This document shows, piece by piece, positions 1 to 8,394 of a stretch of 64,000 nt of DNA (position 1 is the first letter of the stretch; every line of letters starts with the position of its first letter). The position numbers were made by a program, and so were the translations under genes. This DNA is from Agrobacterium larrymoorei (GTDB lineage: Bacteria > Pseudomonadota > Alphaproteobacteria > Rhizobiales > Rhizobiaceae), in NCBI RefSeq assembly GCF_013322225.1, contig NZ_JAAMFB010000010.1, positions 1-64,000 on the forward strand, in the 5' to 3' direction. The notes under the pieces were generated by a model. It did not search any database and was not told the origin of the DNA. It saw only the letters and a list, made by a program, of their open reading frames with translations.

Positions 1-77
1 ACTTCAACGCGCTGACGCCAATGATGGTGGCGGCATAATCGAGGCGGAAATCCACTTAGCGAAACGCCCGAAACTGT

Positions 78-293
78 TCAAACAAACTGAGCCACCTCTA
101 AACCGAGAACACGGGTCTGACCGTTTTCCGGCGGTTGGTTGCGGCGGATCTTGGTATCGACAGGGTTGACGGATACGGCCCTTACTTCCACCAGCAGGTC
201 ATGCCCTTTCGCCTCCGGCATGGGCAGTTCGAAATCGAACAGTGCATCCGTCTCCGTAATGGGCTTAGAGCTCTTGTAACCGATGGCGCGCAT
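78..293 (-). pseudogene. 5' remnant of zinc-type alcohol dehydrogenase / quinone oxidoreductase
   Basis: The 71 codons match the N-terminus of the zinc-binding alcohol dehydrogenase (quinone oxidoreductase-like) family: MRAIGYKSSKPI, then the VSVNPVDTKIRR segment of the GroES-like domain, then RVLG. Family members run to about 335 residues. Here the homology stops right after RVLG, where family proteins continue with a W-D-A-x-G turn. This copy instead reads LEVAQFV and stops at 78-80. The nucleotide-binding domain is absent and nothing resembling it follows within the 77 bases to the window edge. It is probably a truncated relic left by a deletion, though the left edge of the window limits this reading. 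Confidence 0.6.
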
Positions 294-370
294 GGTGCTT
301 CTCCGTCTGTTTTCCGTTTCGTTTATCTGATAGGTCTTTGCCTAGCCCGCAAGGGCAGAGCGGGGGACCG

Positions 371-1771
371 ATGAGCGAAGCCATTGATATTTTAGCCAAA
401 CAGCGCGACGCTTTTTTGCGGAATGGGCAGCCGTCGCTTGAACAACGCAAAGCCGATCTCAAGGCACTGCGTAGCGTCGTAACCTCCCATCGCCGCCAGA
501 TCGAAGACGCTGTCGATGCGGATTTTGGCGGGCGTTCACCTTATGAAACCGCACTTCTGGATATCGTCGGCATCGTTCAGGCCATCGATTATCTCAGCCG
601 CAACCTGAAGCGGTTCATGAAGCCGGAACGGCGACATGTAGCGGCAACATTTCAGCGCGGGCGCGCATGGGTGGAATATCAGCCACTCGGCGTCATCGGC
701 ATCATGTCGCCTTGGAATTATCCGGTTTTCCTGGCCATCGTGCCGCTGGCAACGGCAATTGCAGCGGGCAACCGCGCCATGTTGAAGCCGTCTGAGCTGA
801 CACCGAAAACCAGCCAGTTGATGAAGGACATGCTTGCCAAGGTATTTCCGGAGGAGAAGGTCTCCGTCGTTCTTGGCGATGCGAAGGTAGGTGCTGACTT
901 TAGTGGCTTACCCTTCGATCACCTGTTCTTCACCGGCAGTACGCAGGTCGGGCGTCTGGTTATGAAGGCGGCAAGCGAAAATCTCGTGCCGGTGACGCTG
1001 GAACTGGGTGGCAAGAGCCCGACAATCATTCAGCAGGGGCATGTTACCACCGATAACGTGGGAGCAATCGTCTTCGGCAAGCTCGCCAATGCCGGGCAGA
1101 CCTGCGTCGCGCCCGATTATGTGTTCGTACACGAAACGGACGTCGAGGCTTTTGCCGCGGAATTCGACAAGGCGGTGGCGAAATCCTATCCCGATGGGAC
1201 TGCGAGCAGGGATTATGCTTCGATCATCAGCGACAGACACTTGCACCGGCTGAACGATCTGCTTGAAGATGCGCGCGTTAAAGGCGCAACTCTGCGGGCA
1301 GTTGGCAGGAATGGGCAGGCCGGAGCGAGAGCCCGCGTCCTGACGCCGACGCTCGTCTTCAACCCAACCGATGATATGGCGGTGATGCAGGAGGAAATCT
1401 TCGGACCGATACTGCCGGTGCGCAGCTATCGAGAGATCTCCGAAGTGATCGCTCACATCAATCTCGGGCCGAGACCACTGGCGCTATACATCTTCGGGGA
1501 AGACGGGGGTGAGGTGTGCAGACAAATCCTTTCGCGCACGACATCCGGTAATGTCGGCATCAACAACACCGTGCTGCATGTGGTGCAGGACGATCTGCAC
1601 TTCGGAGGTGTTGGCCACAGCGGTATGGGCGCCTATCATGGCATCGAAGGATTCCGTCGCATGAGCCACGCCAAAGGCGTGTTTTCGCAGGGAGGGTTCA
1701 GCTTGCCCAAGCTTTTGCGCCCGCCCTATGGACGGCTGGCCAAAGCGACTCTTGCTTTTCTCCTGCGTTAG
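371..1771 (+). CDS. Coniferyl-aldehyde-type NAD(P)-dependent aldehyde dehydrogenase
   Basis: This is a 466-residue aldehyde dehydrogenase that oxidises an aldehyde to the acid with NAD(P). It shows the Rossmann-side motif SPWNYPVFL, the glycine motif FTGSTQVGR, the general-base glutamate in VTLELGGKSP and the catalytic cysteine in NAGQTCVAPDY. The Q-T-C-V-A-P-D-Y context and the length resemble the coniferyl aldehyde dehydrogenase (CalB) subgroup used in lignin-derived aromatic catabolism. The ATG at 371 was chosen because family proteins begin near MSEAIDILAKQR. An in-frame ATG at 338 adds only 11 unconserved residues. It lies divergently from the alcohol dehydrogenase remnant, so the two may once have formed an alcohol/aldehyde pair. 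The substrate is inferred. Confidence 0.85.
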   Translation: MSEAIDILAKQRDAFLRNGQPSLEQRKADLKALRSVVTSHRRQIEDAVDADFGGRSPYETALLDIVGIVQAIDYLSRNLKRFMKPERRHVAATFQRGRAWVEYQPLGVIGIMSPWNYPVFLAIVPLATAIAAGNRAMLKPSELTPKTSQLMKDMLAKVFPEEKVSVVLGDAKVGADFSGLPFDHLFFTGSTQVGRLVMKAASENLVPVTLELGGKSPTIIQQGHVTTDNVGAIVFGKLANAGQTCVAPDYVFVHETDVEAFAAEFDKAVAKSYPDGTASRDYASIISDRHLHRLNDLLEDARVKGATLRAVGRNGQAGARARVLTPTLVFNPTDDMAVMQEEIFGPILPVRSYREISEVIAHINLGPRPLALYIFGEDGGEVCRQILSRTTSGNVGINNTVLHVVQDDLHFGGVGHSGMGAYHGIEGFRRMSHAKGVFSQGGFSLPKLLRPPYGRLAKATLAFLLR

Positions 1772-1897
1772 CGCGAAAGCTGGCGTGACGCATTTGGCCT
1801 CCACTTTCCGTCAAAATATTTCCGCACTGCAACATGGAACTGCCCGGATTGCCTCATAGCTTCGCGCGCAGTGATTCTCAGCGAGGGATTTTCAAGT

Positions 1898-2734
1898 ATG
1901 AGTATTGGTTGGGTCGAGGCTGCGATTCTCGGGCTGGTTCAAGGGCTTACCGAATTTTTACCAATTTCTTCCAGCGCCCATTTGCGCATACTCGGAGAAT
2001 TTCTCCCCTCGGGCACCGACCCCGGCGCTGCTTTCACGGCCATCACGCAAATCGGTACGGAACTCGCCGTTCTTGTCTATTTCTGGTCGGATATCGTTCG
2101 CATTGCGCTTGCATGGATGCGCCAAAACCTGCGGCTGCCGGGTCAATACGATGTTGCCGATGCACGGATGGGCTGGATGATCATCGTTGGCTCGGTGCCG
2201 ATCGTGCTTCTCGGTCTCGTGTTCAAGGATGCCATCGAGCATTCCCTGCGCAATCTTTATATTACGGCGGTGATGCTGATCGTCTTCGGTTTGATACTCG
2301 GTTACGCGGACCGGATCGGCAAGAAGAAATACGGATTGAACAAGCTGATCTGGCGCGACGCAATCCTCTTCGGTTTCGCGCAGGCCATGGCGCTGATACC
2401 CGGCGTGTCTCGTTCAGGCGGTACGATCACGGCTGGATTGCTACTCGGTTATACCCGTGAGGCGGCCGCGCGTTACTCTTTCCTGCTTGCCGTTCCTGCC
2501 GTTTTCGGTTCCGGTTTCTATCAGCTGTTCAAGAGCATAGGCGAAGACAATCCGGTCGGGTGGGGCCCGACGGCGCTTGCCACTGTCATCGCTTTCTTCG
2601 TCGGTTATGCGGTGATCGTGTTCTTCCTCAAACTGGTCTCGACCAAAAGCTATATGCCATTCGTCTGGTACCGTGTCGTCATCGGCATTGCGCTGCTGGG
2701 GCTGCTTTTGGGCGGCGTGATCAGCCCGATTTAA
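1898..2734 (+). CDS. uppP: Undecaprenyl-diphosphatase UppP (BacA)
   Basis: This integral membrane phosphatase converts undecaprenyl diphosphate to the monophosphate, recycling the lipid carrier for peptidoglycan and other surface polymers; extra copies give bacitracin resistance. The 278-residue product has the two conserved family motifs, [17 protein letters not shown] near the N-terminus and [17 protein letters not shown] in the second half, and about eight hydrophobic segments. The start at 1898 has GAGGGA about eight bases upstream; an in-frame ATG at 1871 lacks such a site. A strong hairpin terminator follows the stop, so it is probably a monocistronic gene. Confidence 0.96.
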   Translation: MSIGWVEAAILGLVQGLTEFLPISSSAHLRILGEFLPSGTDPGAAFTAITQIGTELAVLVYFWSDIVRIALAWMRQNLRLPGQYDVADARMGWMIIVGSVPIVLLGLVFKDAIEHSLRNLYITAVMLIVFGLILGYADRIGKKKYGLNKLIWRDAILFGFAQAMALIPGVSRSGGTITAGLLLGYTREAAARYSFLLAVPAVFGSGFYQLFKSIGEDNPVGWGPTALATVIAFFVGYAVIVFFLKLVSTKSYMPFVWYRVVIGIALLGLLLGGVISPI

Positions 2735-2745
2735 GCGGGCTCACA

Positions 2746-2790
2746 GAGACGATCCGGTGTCAAACTCCGGATCGTCTCAAAATTTTATGC
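2746..2790 (+). terminator. Terminator after uppP
   Basis: A 12-base arm at 2746-2757 (gagacgatccgg) pairs perfectly with 2767-2778 (ccggatcgtctc) across a nine-base loop. It is followed by an A/T-rich run (aaaatttt). This separates uppP from the ABC operon downstream. Confidence 0.85.
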
Positions 2791-2877
2791 AATTTTTGTA
2801 GTTTTGGTGACTACGCAATGATTTTTCGTTCCAGCTGTGCAATAGAGCCATTCGTTGCGCGCCACAGGCTGTAAGCT

Positions 2878-2905
2878 TTGTTACACGGGCGCATTGATTT
2901 ATACT
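2878..2905 (+). promoter_or_regulatory. Candidate sigma-70 promoter of the amino acid ABC operon
   Basis: TTGTTA at 2878-2883 and TATACT at 2900-2905 are separated by 16 bases, close to a housekeeping promoter. Transcription would start only about 8 bases before the ATG at 2920, giving a very short leader with no strong Shine-Dalgarno sequence. This is a prediction from sequence alone. Confidence 0.4.
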
Positions 2906-2919
2906 GTCGGGGCCTCTTG

Positions 2920-3699
2920 ATGACTGATGAAAACCATTGCGCCCTTGCTGTGGACGATATCCACAAAAGCTTCGGCAATCATGAGGTTTTGAAAGGCATT
3001 TCGCTCAAGGCCAACAAAGGTGATGTCATATCCATCATCGGCTCGTCCGGTTCCGGCAAGAGCACTTTTCTGCGCTGCATCAACTTTCTGGAAATTCCAG
3101 ACCGTGGACGTGTGATCGTCAATGGCGAGGAAGTGGCCGTGAAGCAAGGCCGCAATGGCAAGTCCGCGCCGCAGAACTGGCGGCAGGTGGAACGTCTTCG
3201 CACTGGCCTCGGCATGGTGTTTCAGGGCTTCAATCTCTGGGCCCATCGCACGGTGCTGGAAAACGTCATTGAAGCACCGGTGCATGTGCTGGGCGTAAAG
3301 CGCGCGGAAGCCATCGAAAAGGCTGAAGCCCTGCTGCACAAGGTTGGTCTTTACGAAAAGAAGGACGCTTATCCTGCGTTTCTCTCCGGTGGCCAGCAGC
3401 AGCGCGCGGCCATCGCGCGGGCGCTGTGCGTCGAACCCGCTGTGATGCTGTTCGATGAACCAACCTCGGCACTGGACCCGGAACTGGTCGGTGAGGTGTT
3501 GAAGGTTATTCGCGATCTGGCGGATGAAGGCCGCACCATGCTTCTGGTCACGCACGAGATGCGCTTTGCCCGCGATGTATCGAGCCATGTCATGTTCTTG
3601 CATCAAGGCCGCGTCGAGGAGGAGGGGCGGCCGGAGCAGGTTTTCGGCAACCCCGTCAGCGCCAGAGCCCGAGAATTTACCGGCGTTTTCGCCAACTGA
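2920..3699 (+). CDS. Polar amino acid ABC transporter ATP-binding protein
   Basis: This is the nucleotide-binding subunit of a HisP/GlnQ-type importer, 259 residues. All ATPase motifs are present: Walker A GSSGSGKST, Q-loop in GMVFQGFNLW, signature LSGGQQQRAAIARAL, Walker B VMLFDEPTSALDP and the switch histidine in LLVTHEMRFARDV. The start at 2920 (MTDENHCALAV) fits the family; an upstream in-frame start at 2878 would overlap the predicted promoter. It heads a five-gene run with the binding protein (22 bases downstream), two permeases and a homocysteine S-methyltransferase. That order suggests the cargo is S-methylmethionine or a related sulfonium/methionine compound, but this is inferred from context. 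Confidence 0.93.
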   Translation: MTDENHCALAVDDIHKSFGNHEVLKGISLKANKGDVISIIGSSGSGKSTFLRCINFLEIPDRGRVIVNGEEVAVKQGRNGKSAPQNWRQVERLRTGLGMVFQGFNLWAHRTVLENVIEAPVHVLGVKRAEAIEKAEALLHKVGLYEKKDAYPAFLSGGQQQRAAIARALCVEPAVMLFDEPTSALDPELVGEVLKVIRDLADEGRTMLLVTHEMRFARDVSSHVMFLHQGRVEEEGRPEQVFGNPVSARAREFTGVFAN

Positions 3700-3721
3700 T
3701 TTTTCAAAACAGGAGATTGAG

Positions 3722-4495
3722 ATGAAATTCCTCGCTTCGCTGATGGCCGGTACGGCCTTCGCACTGTCCGCTTTTTCCGCACACGCCGATGTGCGCTTCG
3801 GCGTCATGAATGAAAGCTACCCGCCTTTCTTCTCGCAGGATGCGAGCGGCAAATGGCAGGGCTGGGAAATCGACCTGATGGACGCCGTTTGCGCCGAGAT
3901 GAAGGAGAAATGCTCCATCGTCGCATTGTCCTGGGATGGCCTTATTCCAGCGCTCGAAAGCAAGAAGTTCGACGTGATCTGGTCCTCCATGTCCAACACC
4001 GCCGAGCGCCAGAAGGTGATCGATTTCACAGACAAATATTACAACACGCCAAGCAAGCTGATCGGCGCCAAGGATGGCAAGCCCGGCGCGACGGCTGAAG
4101 ACGTCAAGGGCAAGACGATCGGCATTCAGGTTGCCACGATCCAGTCCGCTTATTACGCGAAATACTTCAAGGACGTGGCCGACGAAAAGACCTACCAGAC
4201 GCTGGACGAAGCTTTTCAGGATCTGGCCGCCGGTCGCATTGACTATGTTTTCGGTGACAGCCTCGTTCTCGACGCTTTCCTGCAAAGCGATGCAGGCAAG
4301 GATTGCTGCGCCGATGCGGGCAACGTAGCCGATGACCCGGAAATTCTCGGTCTCGGCGTTTCCGGTGGCGTTCGCAAGGACGATCAGGACCTGAAGCAGA
4401 AACTGAACGCGGCCATCGCCGCCGTCCGCGCCAGCGGCAAGTATGACGAGATCACTAAGAAATACTTCTCGTTCGATATTTACGGCGCGAAGTAA
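3722..4495 (+). CDS. Periplasmic amino acid-binding protein of ABC importer
   Basis: This 257-residue family 3 solute-binding protein has a signal peptide ending FSAHA at about residue 22. The mature protein opens VRFGVMNESYPPFFS, the usual first strand of HisJ/ArtI-type proteins. The domain-crossover region contains GKTIGIQVATIQSAY, and DLAAGRIDYVFGDSLV lies in the second lobe. AGGAGATTG precedes the ATG by a short spacer, fixing the start at 3722 although the frame is open further upstream. An acidic ligand-carboxylate pocket cannot be judged from sequence. Two adjacent cysteines (KDCCAD, near residue 197) are unusual. It belongs to the same operon as the ATPase and permeases. Confidence 0.92.
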   Translation: MKFLASLMAGTAFALSAFSAHADVRFGVMNESYPPFFSQDASGKWQGWEIDLMDAVCAEMKEKCSIVALSWDGLIPALESKKFDVIWSSMSNTAERQKVIDFTDKYYNTPSKLIGAKDGKPGATAEDVKGKTIGIQVATIQSAYYAKYFKDVADEKTYQTLDEAFQDLAAGRIDYVFGDSLVLDAFLQSDAGKDCCADAGNVADDPEILGLGVSGGVRKDDQDLKQKLNAAIAAVRASGKYDEITKKYFSFDIYGAK

Positions 4496-4513
4496 GCACG
4501 GTTTGCGCGGTTA

Positions 4514-5236
4514 ATGGCAAGCATTGAGACAATGGCCCAGCTTCTGTCACCCTATCCTCCGGGATGGGGCGGCACGCTGCTGACCGGTGCCGCTGCAACG
4601 CTTGCCATTTCCGCAGGGGCCTATCTGATTGGTATCGTCATCGGCATGGGTGGCGCGCTGGGCAAGCTTTCCGGCAACCGACCACTTGTCGCCGCGCTCA
4701 ATCTTTATACGACGCTGATCCGGTCCGTGCCCGAACTGATCCTGATCGTCGGTCTCTACTATGCCGGAACGGATGGGCTTAACCGTCTGTTGCAGATGGC
4801 GGGCTTGCCGCCGCTTGAGGTCAATGGTTTCGTGGCAGCCGTTGCCGTGCTGGGCTTCGTGCAGGGCGCTTACATGACGGAAGTTCTGCGCGGAGCGATA
4901 CTGGCCATTCCCGGTGGACAGATCGAGGCGGCGCGCGCCTTCGGCATGTCACCTTTCCTTCGGTTTCGTCGGGTGGTTCTGCCAGCGCTTCTACCAAATG
5001 CACTGCCGGGACTTTCCAACCTCTGGCTATCCGTTACCAAGGATAGTGCGCTTGTTGCCGTTGTCGGTTACCAGGAACTGGCGCTTGCCACGCGTTTGGC
5101 CGGGGCCAGCACGAAGCAGTATTTCCTGTTTTTCATGGCTGCTGCCCTTCTTTATCTGGCGATCACGCTCGTTTCCAACGTCCTCTTCAGGCTGATCGAA
5201 CGGCATGTCCGCCGTGGCCAGCCGGTTTTAGGTTGA
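4514..5236 (+). CDS. Amino acid ABC transporter permease (HisQ type)
   Basis: This inner-membrane permease has 240 residues and about five transmembrane helices. The cytoplasmic EAA loop GQIEAARAFGMSPFLRFR contacts the ATPase. RSVPELILIVGLYYAG is typical of the HisQ/OccQ branch. It starts 18 bases after the binding-protein stop and ends 4 bases before the next permease start, so coupled translation with its partner is likely. No strong Shine-Dalgarno sequence precedes the ATG. Confidence 0.93.
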   Translation: MASIETMAQLLSPYPPGWGGTLLTGAAATLAISAGAYLIGIVIGMGGALGKLSGNRPLVAALNLYTTLIRSVPELILIVGLYYAGTDGLNRLLQMAGLPPLEVNGFVAAVAVLGFVQGAYMTEVLRGAILAIPGGQIEAARAFGMSPFLRFRRVVLPALLPNALPGLSNLWLSVTKDSALVAVVGYQELALATRLAGASTKQYFLFFMAAALLYLAITLVSNVLFRLIERHVRRGQPVLG

Positions 5237-5240
5237 GGGC

Positions 5241-5936
5241 GTGCTGATGGATTTTTCCTGGATCGAAAAATACTGGCCGCTGCTGCTCACCGGAGCATGG
5301 CAGACGATTGCGCTGCTTGTCATCTCCGTTAGCCTCGGTTTCATCCTCGCCATCGGCCTTGCTTTCGCGCAGGTCAGTGGCGGCAGAATAACGAGGCTTC
5401 TTGCACGCGGCTATTGCACCTTTTTTCGCGGCACGCCGCTGCTGATTCAGCTCTGGCTGCTCTATTACGGAGTCGGTTCGCTGCTGCCCATGGTGCCGGG
5501 CCTTCGTCAGAGCTTCATGTGGCCGATATTGCGCGAAGGCTTTTTCTTCGCAGCCGTCAGCTTCACGCTGAATTATGCGGCCTACGAGGCAGAGGTGCTG
5601 CGCGGCGCGCTGCTCGGGGTGCCGAAAGGTGAACTCGAAGCGGGCAGGGCATTCGGCATGAGCCCGTTCAAGCTTGCCCGCCGCATCTGGCTGCCACGCG
5701 CGATCCGCAACGCACTGCCGACCATTGCGGGCGAAGTGGTGATGCAGCTGAAAGCAACGCCGCTTGCCTTCACCGTGACCGTGATGGACCTTTATGCGGT
5801 GGCCTACAAGGTGCGGCAGGATACGCTGTTGGTCTATGAACCACTCTTCGTCGTCACCATTTTCTATCTCATCTTAACCGCCATCATCGCCCGCTGCTTC
5901 GGCTTCATCGAACGCCAGGTGCCGGTAAGGCGGTAA
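5241..5936 (+). CDS. Amino acid ABC transporter permease (HisM type)
   Basis: This is the second membrane subunit, 231 residues, forming a heterodimer with the preceding permease. It carries the EAA loop GELEAGRAFGMSPFKLAR and the FFRGTPLLIQLWLLYYG stretch characteristic of HisM/OccM proteins. Initiation could be the GTG at 5241 or the ATG two codons later at 5247; the difference is trivial. It is followed after 19 bases by the methyltransferase gene. Confidence 0.92.
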   Translation: MLMDFSWIEKYWPLLLTGAWQTIALLVISVSLGFILAIGLAFAQVSGGRITRLLARGYCTFFRGTPLLIQLWLLYYGVGSLLPMVPGLRQSFMWPILREGFFFAAVSFTLNYAAYEAEVLRGALLGVPKGELEAGRAFGMSPFKLARRIWLPRAIRNALPTIAGEVVMQLKATPLAFTVTVMDLYAVAYKVRQDTLLVYEPLFVVTIFYLILTAIIARCFGFIERQVPVRR

Positions 5937-5955
5937 TCTCGCAAGGAGTTTCATC

Positions 5956-6864
5956 ATGAGCGGTATTCGTATCCTGGACGGCGGCATGAGCCGCGAGTTG
6001 CAGCGGCTGGGTGCAGAGTTGAAGCAACCGGAATGGTCGGCAATAGCTCTCATCGATTCGCCAGATATCGTCCGGCAGGTCCATGCCGAATTCATCGAAG
6101 CCGGTGCCGACGTCATCACCACCAATTCCTACGCGCTGGTTCCGTTTCACATCGGTGAGGAACGGTTTCAGAAGGAGGGAGCAGAGTTGATCTCGCTGTC
6201 TGGTCGTCTGGCGCGTGAGGCGGCGGATGCTTCGGGCCGCAAGGTAACGGTGGCCGGTGGCCTGCCTCCGATTTTCGGCTCCTACGAGCCGCAGAATTTC
6301 GATCCGTCGCGCGTGCAGGATTATCTGAAAGTGCTAGTCGAAAACCTTGGCCCGCATGTCGATGTCTGGCTTGGCGAAACGCTGAGCCTGATCGCCGAGG
6401 GTCAGGCCGTGCGCGAGGCTGTGGCCGCAACCGGCAAGCCGTTCTGGATTTCCTTTACACTGGATGATGACGCCAAGCAGGTTGAAGGCGCTGAGCCTAA
6501 GTTGCGATCCGGCGAAACCCTGCGGGCCGCAGCCGAGTGGGCCGCCGGATCAGGCGCTGCCGCATTGCTGTTCAATTGCTCTAAGCCGGAAGTGATGAAG
6601 GCCGCCGTCGAAACCGGCTCTGCAGTCTTCAAGGAAAAAGACGTCTCGCTGGAAATCGGCGTTTATGCCAATGCCTTCGAAGGCGAACAGGGCGATTCTG
6701 CGGCGAACGAAGGCCTGCACGGCACCCGCGCCGACCTGACCGATGACGTCTACTCCCGTTTCGCCTGCTCCTGGGCAGACGCAGGCGCAACGATGATCGG
6801 CGGCTGCTGCGGCATCGGTGCGGCGCATATTCATACGGTGGCAGGTGCTTTGCGCAGTCGGTGA
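5956..6864 (+). CDS. mmuM: Homocysteine S-methyltransferase (MmuM-like)
   Basis: This zinc-dependent methyltransferase makes methionine from homocysteine using S-methylmethionine (or SAM). The 302-residue protein begins with the barrel motif ILDGGMSRELQRLG and has DVITTNSYALVPFHIG. The zinc-binding cysteines are in LFNCSKPE and the adjacent pair in GGCCGIGAAHI. A strong AAGGAG lies before the ATG. Its position at the end of an amino acid ABC operon parallels the Escherichia coli mmuP-mmuM pairing of an S-methylmethionine permease with the enzyme, but here the transporter is ABC-type. That functional pairing is an inference. Confidence 0.9.
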   Translation: MSGIRILDGGMSRELQRLGAELKQPEWSAIALIDSPDIVRQVHAEFIEAGADVITTNSYALVPFHIGEERFQKEGAELISLSGRLAREAADASGRKVTVAGGLPPIFGSYEPQNFDPSRVQDYLKVLVENLGPHVDVWLGETLSLIAEGQAVREAVAATGKPFWISFTLDDDAKQVEGAEPKLRSGETLRAAAEWAAGSGAAALLFNCSKPEVMKAAVETGSAVFKEKDVSLEIGVYANAFEGEQGDSAANEGLHGTRADLTDDVYSRFACSWADAGATMIGGCCGIGAAHIHTVAGALRSR

Positions 6865-6926
6865 ATGGAATCTAAACCGGAAAACAAGCCGATAATCATT
6901 TGAAAATGTAAAATTAAAGAAGAAAA

Positions 6927-6958
6927 TCCAGCCGTAGTGATGCGGCTGGACCTTTTTA
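6927..6958. terminator. Bidirectional terminator between mmuM and mgtE
   Basis: The stem tccagccg (6927-6934) pairs with cggctgga (6943-6950). It is followed by cctttttatttt on the plus strand and flanked by agaaaa on the left, which gives a T-run on the minus strand. It serves the convergent mmuM and mgtE genes. Confidence 0.8.
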
Positions 6959-6960
6959 TT

Positions 6961-8334
6961 TTACAGCAACGTCCCGCTCAAGATCGCCAGTGCGACCGAG
7001 AAGTAGATGATCAGACCGGTGACATCCACGAGCGTTGCGACGAACGGCGCCGAGGCGCTGGCGGGGTCGAGGCGCAGGCGTTGCAGCAGGAAGGGCAGCA
7101 TGGAACCGCAGATCGAGCCGAAGGTGACGATGCCGACCAGTGCGCAGAAAACGGTGAAGCCGACAAGCAGCCAGTGTTCGCCGTAATCATAAAAGCCTGC
7201 CTGCTGCCAGATGGTGAGGCGCAGGAAGCCGATAGCGCCGAGGATGGCGCCAAGCGTCAGGCCGCTTGGTAGTTCGCGCACCAGCACCCGCCACCAGTCG
7301 GAAAGCTTCAGCTCGCCCAGCGCAAGAGCGCGGATGATGAGTGAGGTGGCCTGTGAGCCGGAATTGCCGCCGGACGACATGATGAGCGGGATGAAGAGCG
7401 TCAGCACGACAGCCTTTTCCAGCTCGCCCTCGAAATGCTGCATCGCACTTGCCGTCAGCATCTCACCGAGGAAGAGGGCGGAAAGCCAGCCTGCGCGCTT
7501 GCGGATCATGTCCAGGAAACCCATGGACATATAGGGCTTGCCGAGCGCCTCCATACCACCGAACTTGTGAGCATCTTCCGTTGTGTCGGCAATCATGGTG
7601 TCGATCACGTCATCCACGGTGACGATGCCGAGGATGTGGGCGTGCTCATCCACGACCGGAATGGCCAGCAGATCGTGCTTGCGGATCAGGCGGGCAACAT
7701 CTTCCTGCGACATCAAGGGATCGGCGTAGACAACGCCTTCCCTGGATGCAACGGAAAGGATGGATGCGTTGGGTTCCGCCGTGACGAGGCGGCGCAGTGT
7801 GACAATCTTGGTCAGCGTCTTGTCTTCGGCCAGCACATAGATGGCATAGACCGTTTCCCGCGAACGCTCGACGACGCGGATGTGGAAAAGGGTCTCTTCC
7901 ACCGTCCAGTCGTCCGGCACGCTGACGAACTCCGTCGTCATGATCGAGCCAGCCGTACGGGGCGGATAGGTCATCAAATGCTGGATGGCGGCGGCTGTGG
8001 TGCGGTCCAGCCGCGAGAAGAGGCGAGTGCGGTGGGCCTCGTCCATCTCGGCCATGACGTCAGCCACACGGTCATCCGACATAAGGTTGATGAGACGGGC
8101 GGCCTGATCCATCGCAATGGTGGAGATGATTTCTGCGGCACGGTGCAGTTCCGGGCGGTCCAGAACGGCGACGGCTTTTGCCTGTGGCATCTTCAGCAAT
8201 GCGTCCACGGCTTGCGTGACGTCGAGAGTGTTCAGCTGATCGACGCGTTCTGCAATCGTCATTGGGCCTGCGTCACCGCCGCGGAAAAGACGTGCGGCCT
8301 TGCTGGCTCTCAGGGAGAGGTTGTGAAAGTTCAT
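6961..8334 (-). CDS. mgtE: Magnesium transporter MgtE
   Basis: This 457-residue MgtE-family Mg2+ channel has an acidic cytosolic N domain (about residues 25-150), paired CBS domains (about 155-270) and a five-helix membrane domain (about 310-457). The pore signature PLIMSSGGNSGSQATS is present. MgtE normally senses cytosolic Mg2+ through the N/CBS domains and closes when Mg2+ is high. The start codon is preceded by ggaaggtgag and a six-base spacer. That ribosome site is part of an inverted repeat and lies 60 bases downstream of a 20-codon leader peptide (see those entries), so expression is probably also controlled in the mRNA leader. Confidence 0.95.
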   Translation of the reverse strand: MNFHNLSLRASKAARLFRGGDAGPMTIAERVDQLNTLDVTQAVDALLKMPQAKAVAVLDRPELHRAAEIISTIAMDQAARLINLMSDDRVADVMAEMDEAHRTRLFSRLDRTTAAAIQHLMTYPPRTAGSIMTTEFVSVPDDWTVEETLFHIRVVERSRETVYAIYVLAEDKTLTKIVTLRRLVTAEPNASILSVASREGVVYADPLMSQEDVARLIRKHDLLAIPVVDEHAHILGIVTVDDVIDTMIADTTEDAHKFGGMEALGKPYMSMGFLDMIRKRAGWLSALFLGEMLTASAMQHFEGELEKAVVLTLFIPLIMSSGGNSGSQATSLIIRALALGELKLSDWWRVLVRELPSGLTLGAILGAIGFLRLTIWQQAGFYDYGEHWLLVGFTVFCALVGIVTFGSICGSMLPFLLQRLRLDPASASAPFVATLVDVTGLIIYFSVALAILSGTLL

Positions 8335-8339
8335 GATTT

Positions 8340-8385
8340 GCTCACCTTCCAGTCGATCCGCCGATCTCGGCGGAACGTGGTGAGC
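8340..8385 (-). promoter_or_regulatory. RBS-sequestering hairpin in the mgtE leader
   Basis: Read on the minus strand, GCTCACC (8385-8379) is the exact complement of GGTGAGC (8346-8340). The latter includes the mgtE Shine-Dalgarno AAGGTGAG. Between them lies a strong inner stem, tccgccga pairing with tcggcgga (8374-8357). Further TTCC/GGAA complementarity could extend the outer stem in competition with the inner one. The arrangement would hide the mgtE start site unless the upstream arm is disrupted, for example by a ribosome on the leader peptide that ends 9 bases before the first arm. Confidence 0.55.
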
Positions 8386-8394
8386 CGACAGCTG

